Position numbers and translations under genes: made by a program. A DNA stretch of 64,000 nt from Cristatella mucedo (lineage: Eukaryota; Bryozoa; Phylactolaemata; Cristatellidae), in the NCBI GenBank assembly GCA_009760855.2, contig WPIO01000198.1, forward strand, positions 353,692-417,691, read 5' to 3'. The notes beneath the pieces were generated by a model. The model did not search any database, was not told the origin of the DNA, and saw nothing but the letters and a program-made list of their open reading frames with translations. Positions 55,108-63,004 of the stretch are shown one piece after another. Position 1 is the first letter of the stretch, and each line of letters begins with the position of its first letter.

Positions 55108-55773
55108 ATGTCTCTTCGAGTAAGGGCGTTTAATTTTGGACAAGATTTAGATACTGGTCATAAAGAACCATTGCAGGGTGTGCCAATCAGAGCTTTAGTT
55201 TTAGGTCCAAGTGGCTCAGGTAAGTCTCAACTTATCATGAATTAGATATTTTATGGAATGGTTAATTATGATTGTTGTACAATTATTGCTTCAAGTTTAG
55301 ATCAAAAGTTATATCGCGGACTTATGTCAATGACAAAAGAAAACAAGGCTTATTCTTGGATTAACGGAATTGATGCTATGCCAGAAGTTGACTCGTATAA
55401 GAACTGCAAGAATGTTGTTGTGCTTGATGATTTAATGACAGAAGATCAAACTAAAATATTAGGCTATTTCACACGAGGAAGGCATAAAGGTCTGAATATT
55501 TTCTATCTTGCTCAAGGCTTTACTAATATACCTAGGAGAGAAATTAGAAACAATGTAAATCTAATAGTAATCTTTAAGCAAAACACAACTGACATTGAGT
55601 ATATTCGTGATGCATATGTTGGTGATATTGATAAGAAACAATTTAGAGAATGGGTCAACTCTTGTACTAGAAACCGTTTTGGATATTGCATAATAGATCT
55701 AACAAAGACTGAGTCGGAAGGCAGATTTTGGTCTGTTGATTCGGAAGGAAAGCAATTAATGACATTTTTTTAA
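55108..55773 (+). pseudogene. FtsK/HerA-type (A32-like) genome-packaging ATPase with one TAG
   Basis: The start follows AGTATAGGAA; 221 codons. Walker A is GPSGSGKSQL (about residues 32-41); a TAG replaces one codon at 55,243-55,245, shortly after it. Walker B is NVVVLDDLMTE. Then come TRGRHKGLNIFYLAQGFTNI, the usual sensor region with Gln, and RREIRNNVNLIVIF. Members of this family pump DNA into double-jelly-roll capsids. Apart from the single TAG the frame is intact, and length is normal. It is divergent from the protease gene, with 34 nt between the two start codons. Confidence 0.94.
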
Positions 55774-55793
55774 TTATTAATAGATATAGTAAA

Positions 55794-56983
55794 ATGTTTA
55801 ATGGAGAAATTTACTCGAGTGGTAAAAACCTTACAAAGGAAGTGTTCAAGAGGCATTAGATTATGAAACTAAACTGCAAAACCTGCAAGATCTAAGAGAT
55901 GCAAATATTTTAGAAAACTCCAGTGAGATACAAAGAATAGAATCAGAAATTGCTGTAAGAGATGCTGCTGAGCATAGGCTAAACGAGCAAGCATTAGAGA
56001 GATCTACTGATAACTCAGGTAAAGTTGTTGTTGAGAAACTCAAAAGAATTAGACCTAAACTTGCTTTACAGATAGAAAGCAAAGAACAACTGCAGAAAGT
56101 TATAGAATACAAACAAAAACCAGACATATCAAGCACTATTCAAAAAGCAGGAACAGCTATTAGTGAAGGAAAGCATAAAAAAGCGATTACTATAGCAAAT
56201 CAAGCAAAGACATATGCAGCAAATCCAGAAATACGAGAAGCTATTGATGCTGCTCAAAAAGGTTTAGCTGAAGAGTTAAATATAAATCCAACTACTGGCA
56301 CTCCTAAGAAAACTGCAGTAGATTTTGATAAAGCTGAATTAATTAAATTACTTAATGGAAAAAATTGGTATGTTCCAAGTTATGTAGCAAGAATAATAAA
56401 TGAGATTGATAGTACAAATAAAGATTTAAAACAATATGAGCTAGGAGTAAAACTTAATGATAAAAAAATGTATACTGCTGAACAAGAACTAGAACAAACT
56501 GCTCATGATATCTTAGAATACACAACTAATTATTATACTAAGTTTAATGATAAACAAATGGAAGAAGTAGGTAAAGTATATGAATCAGCAGTTGATATAA
56601 ACAAAGATTTACTTGATATTATTGGAGCAAAGAAAACTGGTAGACTATATAATCAAGTAAAAATGATTGTTAAAGATCTTAGTAAAGAAAGTCTTTCCAG
56701 TGGTGTTGCAGAGCTAGACAAAAAGAAAAAAAGAAGTGTAAAAGAGCAAAGAGTTGTAGACTACTTAAGACCTAGAGTAGGTAAGGGAATTGAAATAATT
56801 CCATTAGTTATAAAGAATGATTCAGAAGTATTTGACAAGATAGAATTGTGGATTCGTGAACTTGCTGCTGGAAATACTGGAGTAGTAAATTCTATTAGTG
56901 CTGCTGTTGATTACCTTGCAAAATCTAGAAAAGTGCCAAAGTCATACATTGCTAAAATTAATAAACTTTTATATGATATATAG
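55794..56983 (+). pseudogene. Long helical protein, about 396 codons, one frameshift
   Basis: The start follows AGATATAGTAAA. The first 18 or so codons (MFNGEIYSSGKNLTKEV) are shifted by one base near 55,842-55,848 relative to a frame that is then open to 56,983. The main part is Ala/Glu/Lys-rich and helical: QDLRDANILENSSEIQRIES, KQKPDISSTIQKAGTAIS, YVPSYVARIINEIDSTNKD, ending VVNSISAAVDYLAKSRKVPK. I recognise no family. From its place between ATPase and capsid genes, a minor virion or scaffold component is likely. Confidence 0.68.
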
Positions 56984-56986
56984 AAA

Positions 56987-57858
56987 ATGACTGATCTTCT
57001 TGGTGTAGCTAAGGATAATCTAAAAAATATTGAGTCAATCAAAAAGGGCACTGCTGCAGGTAAAGAGGGTATATTTTTAATGTAACAGGAACTACTAATC
57101 CAATTAGAATTAGAATTAGTGATCCTATAAAACTTAAGAATAAAAACTTTAAAGTTTGCTTCAAAAAGTTTGTTGGAACTAATTCTATTAAGAACATTAC
57201 ATCTGCAAATAATACTTTTGTGTATAGACTTGTTGGTGGTTCTGAGCGAGTAATAAGAGTTCCGCCTGGCATATATGCTGCTGTATCTGATGATGTAAAT
57301 GTTGGTATTGTAGATGAAATAAATAATTCTATTGTATTATCTAGAAGTGATAAGTTTGTTTTAGGTATTGATACTGCTACTTCTAATTCTTGGATTACTA
57401 TGCCTGCTGGGTTTACATTTGTTGCTGCTAAATCTACCATAGCTCCATTACTTGGATTTACTAGAACTGTTTATACAACAGATAAAACACTTCCATTAGA
57501 TACATATAGTGCAGCTCCTGGAAAACAATTTACACAAATAGGTGTAGATCCTGCAGAAAAAATTATTTCAGAGAATGAAGTTTTTGTTTCTGATCTAAAC
57601 TTAATTCTTATAAACTGCAATTTGGTTGCTAGCGGAACAAGTTATATAAATAATATAGAAACATAAGCTCTTAGAAGTTTTGTTTATAATTTCTATCCTT
57701 GAGAACAAATGGTACATGAACCGAATACTCTTGAATATCACAATCTTTTTGGTGATTCTATTTCTGATATATTGATTACTATTACAGACCAAAACTTAAA
57801 AGTCTTAGATTTTGGTTCTCAGCAAATTACTGCTGTAATAGAAATTATTGAAATATAA
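56987..57858 (+). pseudogene. Minor capsid (penton-like) candidate 1, broken
   Basis: The start follows GATATATAGAAA. The opening MTDLLGVAKDNLKNIESIKK is separated by a shift near 57,071-57,080 from NVTGTTNPIRIRISDPIKLK onward. Diagnostic-looking strand pattern: RVIRVPPGIYAAVSDDVNVG (P-x-G-x-Y then helix), then WITMPAGFTFVAAKSTIAPL with LLGF. This pattern is familiar from single-jelly-roll penton proteins of Polinton-like viruses. Stops at TAA 57,664 and TGA 57,700 precede a final beta-rich part. The call is based on pattern and location, not on clear identity. Confidence 0.55.
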
Positions 57859-57865
57859 TATAAGA

Positions 57866-58720
57866 ATGTCAATAAGAATAACGGAAACTACCAGTTCAGA
57901 TTCAAAAACTCTTGTTCCTCCAATCCTATTAGGATCAGATTCTGGTTATAACAAAATAGGCTTACGGAGAGTTGAGTTTACGTATACAAACATAATAATG
58001 ACAAATGTTACTCATGCTGTAAACGATATGCTTTGGTATAAAACAATGACATCTCTAAACAATTTCTCAGTTGCTATACCAGAAAGATATTATGATAGTC
58101 AAAAGATTGTCCTTGCATTAAATCAAGCACTATTAAATGTAAAACCAACATCCATGCTCATCAATCTTGCTAACAGAAATAGTACTTGAATAAGATTTAG
58201 CGTCGATGCCGATGATAAAATAATAATGCAAGTTGCTGGAGATTTTGTTGTATTACTTGGGACAAATTCTGGAATAATCAACTCTATTGGAGATGCTCTA
58301 GGTTTTAATTCAAACCTGCAAGGCACATTCGATGCTGCAATGGTTGGTGGAACCACATACGAAGCTATTGAAAAAGCAATGTATTTTTCTGGTACTTATA
58401 AGGCTTGGAATAAAATGCAACTTCCTGACAATTCTGGAGTAAAATGGATAAGTATTCATTGTGATCTTGTAGATCCTAATAAAAACTATGTTGAACATAA
58501 AAAGGGATTTTTAGAACAACCTTCATCTTTATATTTAATTGATATTAATGATATTAATCCAGGAGAAAAGGTTGACGTGCACATTCCAAATATCTTATTC
58601 TTGCCAACTCGAGGAGACATTGATGGTGTTAGCAGTCTTAAAATTAACTTAACAGATCAAATTAAAAATGCAATAAATACTATTACAGATGTTATAGCTA
58701 CAATAGAAATTTCGAAATAA
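57866..58720 (+). pseudogene. Minor capsid (penton-like) candidate 2, one in-frame TGA
   Basis: I chose Met 57,866, directly after AATATAAGA, over an upstream Met at 57,848. N-terminal IRITETTSSDSK, then LGSDSGYNKIGLRRVEFTYT, VAIPERYYDSQKIVLALNQA and, after TGA 58,187-58,189, IRFSVDADDKIIMQVAGDF with VVLLGT. The pattern P-x-x-Y, helix, strand, strand, LLG repeats that of the neighbour. The C-terminal half contains WISIHCDLVDPNKNYVEHKK and VDVHIPNILFLPTRGDIDGV. It is most probably a jelly-roll capsid component placed just before the major capsid gene. Confidence 0.66.
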
Positions 58721-58726
58721 TATAGG

Positions 58727-59341
58727 ATGGGCAGCTATGCTAGAATTGGTCATGGTAGGATAACTGGTGGAAAATATCATGGCTCTGGTATACTTGATAA
58801 GATTATTGATGGTGTTGGAAAAGCAGCTCCTGTGCCTACTGGACTAACTGGGCTTAGTATGAACATTGCCAACAAAGGAATTGAAATGCATCAAGCAAGA
58901 AAATTAACTGAGTTGCAGACGAAGAAAGAAAAGATTGACCAGGAGTATGCTAATAAACGAAGAGAACTCGATGACAAACTTGATGAAGAAAGAAGAAAGA
59001 AAGAACTTGAGTATGAGTTGGAGAAACGTAAAAAAGAAGAAGATTATGATAGAAAGATGAAAGAGATGGATCTTGAAATAAAACGAGCAATGCTTGATAA
59101 ACTTAAACCTAAGAAAAAGAAATACAAGGCAAAGATGGAAGATTCTGAAACTGAAGATTATTCAGAAACGTTAAAAGAAAATGATCCTAAGGCGTACAAA
59201 GAAATAGAAAGAGTTATAAAAGAAAAATCTGCTGTTCCTGCTATGATGCCTAGAGCTGATGGATATGGTGGTTATATGAAAAAAATTGGCGCTGGCTCAT
59301 ACATTCAGAATAAGAAATACATTTTTACTTTTTTTATATAG
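58727..59341 (+). CDS. Coiled-coil virion protein with N-terminal Gly and protease-type site, 204 aa
   Basis: The start follows AATATAGG, 6 nt after the previous stop. MGSYARIGHGRITGGK: Gly2 allows N-myristoylation, and ITGG-K matches the adenain consensus (M/I/L)xGG-x. Residues 60-130 are a charged coiled coil (DEERRKKELEYELEKRKKEE). An acidic patch (MEDSETEDYSE) and a Gly-rich end (DGYGGYMKKIGAGSYIQ) follow. The last residues KKYIFTFFI may be spurious, as they overlap the start motif of the capsid gene. I infer a precursor virion protein cut by the element's protease. Confidence 0.66.
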   Translation: MGSYARIGHGRITGGKYHGSGILDKIIDGVGKAAPVPTGLTGLSMNIANKGIEMHQARKLTELQTKKEKIDQEYANKRRELDDKLDEERRKKELEYELEKRKKEEDYDRKMKEMDLEIKRAMLDKLKPKKKKYKAKMEDSETEDYSETLKENDPKAYKEIERVIKEKSAVPAMMPRADGYGGYMKKIGAGSYIQNKKYIFTFFI

Positions 59342-59348
59342 AGAAGAA

Positions 59349-60881
59349 ATGGCAAGTGCACCAATTGATACTATACTCGAATTGGGTGATCCTAGTTTTC
59401 CTAACTACAAAATTAAAGATTATCAATACAGAGAGTTTTACCAAAGCAATGGAAATGAGACTGATAGTATTGCAAACAAGTTAGTTACATTTACTGTTCC
59501 TGGTGAACAACAACTTTGCTATGTATTGTCAGATGCTTATCTACTGCTTGAAGGACAGTTACAAGTCCAAACAGCTGCTGGTGGAAACTTTGCGGCCCCT
59601 GCTAGAACTCTTGCTGCTGGATTTGTTAACAATGCTGGAGCATGGATGTTTAGTTCGATGAGAATCAGACTTGGTGCTGAAGAAATAGAAAGCTATTCAT
59701 TGAAAAAAGGCCCTGGAAGTGTATCAACTCTCATGGGACACCTTATATATCCGAATGATTACAACCGAACACAAGGACCTGCAACTGGATGGAAAAAAGA
59801 TGAGGCAAGTTCATTCGATGATCTGTATACAGGCAGCAGTGCTTATGTTAGTCCAAACGCTTCTGCGGCATCTTCTAGTAATATTGGTTTTGCTTACAGA
59901 AGAGGTCTTTCGAGTGTTTTAGCGGATAATGTAGGAACTTTTAGTATCTCACTTTCACTTTCAAGATTGTCTGGATTTTGTGCAGATATGAATAAGATTA
60001 TATATAATATTTCATTTACACTTGAGATGACGCGAGTTGGTGGAAGTGACTTTGATGCTATTATGACTGGCACATCAGGAGCTGCTGCTAATACTAATTC
60101 AATGACATCTAGAAGTGCTGTCGGAGCTGTTAATGATGGACTTTGGACTGCATTTAAGATTAATATGTCAAAAATGAGGCTGATGGTTCCTTGTGTTATT
60201 CCTAAAGAAAGTATTCAAAGAGCGCTTGCTGATGTGTCAAGTGAAAGAGCAAAGAAAATTAGACTTAATTACCGAGTCAGACGTTATGAGAATATGACAC
60301 TAACAAACTTTAACCAAGGTCTAAAATATACTATAACTCTATCTGTGCAAAACACTATTGATAAAGTCAGATGGTTGATTGTTGCTGCCCAGAATACAAA
60401 CAAATATAATGATTATACTGGTAATCCTTGCACATACAATCATTGTGATATCAAAAATGTGACTGTTATTGCTAATGGTTCAAAGCAATATCCTACTGTT
60501 GCTAGAAGTAGTTATCCAAAAGACGGAAAATGTTCAACTGAGTATCTAGATTTTACTCAATTCAGAAAGCAATATCTTGGATTAAATGAAGTTACAGAAC
60601 CAGTTGGTGTAACTTTTCCAGAATGGCTAATGCTATGTCCAATTCATGTTGTTGATCTCCAGTACAATGATGAACCTTTAAGAATCACTTCAAAACTCGA
60701 TGTAAGCATTGAGTTTAACTCTCAAATACCTTCATCTATTGTTGCCGGCAATGCTGCTACAAGTATTATGATTCATTATTTAACTATATGTGAGAATACT
60801 GCAGAACTTACTTCTAATGGTAATGGTTCACCATTTACTTGCAGTAAAGGAACATTTATTTATGATGGAACTGACATTTAA
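59349..60881 (+). CDS. Major capsid protein (double jelly-roll type), 510 aa
   Basis: The start Met 59,349 follows TATATAGAGAAGAA and gives MASAPIDTILELGDPSFPNY; the Met at 59,286 lies inside the preceding gene. It is one of the longest intact frames of the element and sits in the right position after the minor capsid genes. Features seen: FTVPGEQQLCYVLSDAYLLL, WMFSSMRIRLGAEEIESYSL, MRLMVPCVIPKESIQRAL and PKDGKCSTEYLDFTQFRKQY. The length and the two-part beta-rich organisation fit Polinton/adintovirus hexon-like capsid proteins. A structure search would be needed to confirm the double jelly roll. No stops, in contrast to most larger neighbours. Confidence 0.85.
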   Translation: MASAPIDTILELGDPSFPNYKIKDYQYREFYQSNGNETDSIANKLVTFTVPGEQQLCYVLSDAYLLLEGQLQVQTAAGGNFAAPARTLAAGFVNNAGAWMFSSMRIRLGAEEIESYSLKKGPGSVSTLMGHLIYPNDYNRTQGPATGWKKDEASSFDDLYTGSSAYVSPNASAASSSNIGFAYRRGLSSVLADNVGTFSISLSLSRLSGFCADMNKIIYNISFTLEMTRVGGSDFDAIMTGTSGAAANTNSMTSRSAVGAVNDGLWTAFKINMSKMRLMVPCVIPKESIQRALADVSSERAKKIRLNYRVRRYENMTLTNFNQGLKYTITLSVQNTIDKVRWLIVAAQNTNKYNDYTGNPCTYNHCDIKNVTVIANGSKQYPTVARSSYPKDGKCSTEYLDFTQFRKQYLGLNEVTEPVGVTFPEWLMLCPIHVVDLQYNDEPLRITSKLDVSIEFNSQIPSSIVAGNAATSIMIHYLTICENTAELTSNGNGSPFTCSKGTFIYDGTDI

Positions 60882-60903
60882 AAAAATTTAAACCAGAAAT
60901 ATA

Positions 60904-61738
60904 ATGAATAAATTTGATTTTGTACAAGGTTCAGATGAATGGAAAAAATCAATGTCATTGAATATTGGAGGCTCAGAGGTTTACTCTCAGTGCATGGAAA
61001 TGATCTAGTATTTGGAGATCAGACTGAAACTGATATATAATTAATTGCAAATAGAAAACTGAAAAAATACATTGCTAACAATTCTAATATGAGATTTCCT
61101 TCAATGTTGTTTGGAAAAGTATTTGAACCTATTGCTGCTAAGTTTTTAGAAATGAAACTAAAAGTAAAACTTGATAATGCAAACGATTGTATTAGTAGTG
61201 ATGGCGTGTACAGATATTCTCCTGATGGAATAATAAACAGCAATACTCTAGTAGAAATAAAATGTTTATGGAGCAGAAATATTATTGATGATTTTATACC
61301 TAAACAATATCACGCACAATGCTTATTAGGTTTACATGTTTTAAAACTTAGCGAATGTTTTTAATCTGAGTTTGAGATTTTTGTTCCTGGGTTGAATTGT
61401 GAAGAACCTCCATTAGATTACGTAGCAGCTGGTAATGTAAGAATTCCTAATACTGATTTGGATATGCCACTTAGAGAACCAATTTTATGCTATTACTTAA
61501 AGATGAAAAGTATTTTGATTTTGAGTTTGATATTATAAGCAAGTATGGCAGATTTAATAATAAGAAAGCAAATGGTTATGATATAAAGTATTATATAAAA
61601 AGATGTTTGATCCAAGTGATAGAAGAAGATGATCCTTGTAGATTTGTTAGAATAATTTTTATTGTTAAAGAAGTGTTAGATAGATCAAAAATTTTAATTA
61701 ATAACTATATAGATGAGTCGAAGGCATCATTGCAATGA
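60904..61738 (+). pseudogene. YqaJ-type (lambda exonuclease-like) nuclease, broken
   Basis: The start follows GAAATATA. MNKFDFVQGSDEWKKSM...IGGSE matches the start of YqaJ nucleases (QGSxxW and IGGS). A shift near 60,985 leads to NDLVFGDQTET, then TAA 61,038. NMRFPSMLFGKVFEPIA holds the conserved Gly-Glu, YRYSPDGI the metal-binding Asp, LVEIKC the E-x-K pair and PKQYHAQCLLGLHV the conserved Gln. TAA 61,362 and a shift near 61,480 precede the last part, KDEKYFDFEFDIISKYGRFN. Such enzymes resect DNA ends for annealing recombination or replication. All active-site boxes remain visible, but no complete product is possible. Confidence 0.87.
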
Positions 61739-62573
61739 CTATGTAAGTAGAATAAATGGGTATATTCTATCAGATCTTGATGCAAATGGTGATAGAATTA
61801 TTAATATGAGAGATCCTGTGAATGATGGTGATGCTGTAACTAAATCGTATGCACATGCAAATTTTATTGTAAATAGTGGTACTTCCTTAAATTTACAGAA
61901 TAGACCAATTACAAATCTTGCTTCAGGAGTTAATTCAACAGATGCTTTTAATGTTGGTCAAGTATCTAATTATGTAAAGAAATCTGGAGATACAATGACT
62001 GGAGATTTAAATATGAATAGTTTTGCTATTACTTCTACATATTGGAATTCTAGTCTTACTACACCAACAGTTTTACCTGATGATTTTTTTGTTACTTATG
62101 GAGGATTAAAACGAGATGTATTATTGAAGAATTCTCCTCCTACAACCAATTTAAAAATGAATAATTATTCTATAATCAATGTTGCTGAACCTGTTAATTC
62201 TTCTGATGCTGCAACGAAATCCTATGTTGATAGAACTGTTAAAAAAATAACACAAGTTGTTGTACTTACATTTAATCCTAGAGCAATGAATTCTATTATT
62301 AATATTTCTACTGCATGTTCTTGGACAAATAAGAATAGTCCTCCACTAATAATATTAAGTGCAATGGTTGTTGGATCATCTAACTGTATACAACTAAAGC
62401 CTAGCAGCGATACGTCAATAGTATCAGGAGATATACGTGCTATAAATACATCGCCGACTGGAACAGATTTTAAATATTATGCATACTTTACTAGAGTTCC
62501 GATAGAATATTGTTATGTTGATAACCTAGGAAATATGAAAGTTAATTTATTATTTTCTTACATAAGTACCTGA
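61713..62573 (+). CDS. Fibre-like protein 4 (DAxTKxYxD repeats), 286 aa
   Basis: The start follows AACTATATAG and overlaps the nuclease end by 26 nt. Three shaft-type repeats: GYILSDLDANGDRIINM with DPVNDGDAVTKSY; LNLQNRPITNLASGVNSTDA; LKMNNYSIINVAEPVNSSDA with ATKSYVDRT. KKSGDTMTGDLNMNSFAI is also a classic tail-fibre segment. The C-terminal part is beta-rich (IILSAMVVGSSNCIQLK). After the stop, another frame (KYRCTNKTVNSFNFVALCV) is open to 62,691 and looks like the lost C-terminal strands, so a late frameshift near 62,560 is likely. Paralogue of fibre 3. Confidence 0.78.
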   Translation: MSRRHHCNDYVSRINGYILSDLDANGDRIINMRDPVNDGDAVTKSYAHANFIVNSGTSLNLQNRPITNLASGVNSTDAFNVGQVSNYVKKSGDTMTGDLNMNSFAITSTYWNSSLTTPTVLPDDFFVTYGGLKRDVLLKNSPPTTNLKMNNYSIINVAEPVNSSDAATKSYVDRTVKKITQVVVLTFNPRAMNSIINISTACSWTNKNSPPLIILSAMVVGSSNCIQLKPSSDTSIVSGDIRAINTSPTGTDFKYYAYFTRVPIEYCYVDNLGNMKVNLLFSYIST

Positions 62574-62680
62574 AAAATATAGATGTACTAATAAAACAGT
62601 TAATTCTTTTAATTTTGTTGCTTTATGCGTACCTTTTACTAGCGGAAATAGTTTTGCTATATGCATTATTGATTCATGTT

Positions 62681-62995
62681 CTAAACAATGATGATTACAG
62701 AATAACTCGGAACACCTTTTTTAAAGTGTTTCTTTGCTAAGCAATATATTTTTGTAGCTCTTTGTTTAGAATATTTATTCTTTGCATAATAACAATCTGC
62801 ACAAATGATTATTTTGTTATTTCTTAAAATGCCGCAATCGAATTCTGTTTCTGTACTATCTAAATCACAGATATCACAACGCACTTCATACTTTAACTGT
62901 GGTCTTCGTTTAACCTTTTGACAAACTGGATGACCTGACTCTAAGTATTCAATTTCGCTAAATGATGTCGAACAAATATCACACAATATTTCCAT
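62681..62995 (-). CDS. Cys-rich zinc-finger protein, 104 aa
   Basis: The start Met 62,995 lies in the 9-nt palindromic interval to the integrase start. MEILCDICSTSF, then VRCDICDLDSTE, CGILRNN and CADCYYAK: several CxxC pairs able to bind two zinc ions. The opening MEIxCxxC resembles the zinc ribbon of the protease gene. It could be a stand-alone DNA- or protein-binding finger. Integrases of this class normally carry an N-terminal zinc domain that is missing next door, but a link is only a guess. Confidence 0.72.
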   Translation of the reverse strand: MEILCDICSTSFSEIEYLESGHPVCQKVKRRPQLKYEVRCDICDLDSTETEFDCGILRNNKIIICADCYYAKNKYSKQRATKIYCLAKKHFKKGVPSYSVIIIV

Positions 62996-63004
62996 TTCTA
63001 TAGA
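62996..63004. promoter_or_regulatory. Bidirectional start motif TTCTATAGA between divergent ATGs
   Basis: With the first A of the integrase ATG it forms the perfect palindrome TTCTATAGAA. It places a CTATAGA(A) motif before each start codon. There is no room for a separate 5' leader or a conventional upstream promoter for either gene outside the neighbouring coding region. Confidence 0.75.

Noticed and set aside
59286-59348. Upstream Met for the major capsid protein
   Set aside because: It lies inside the preceding gene; Met 59,349 follows TATATAGAGAAGAA and gives a normal N-terminus.
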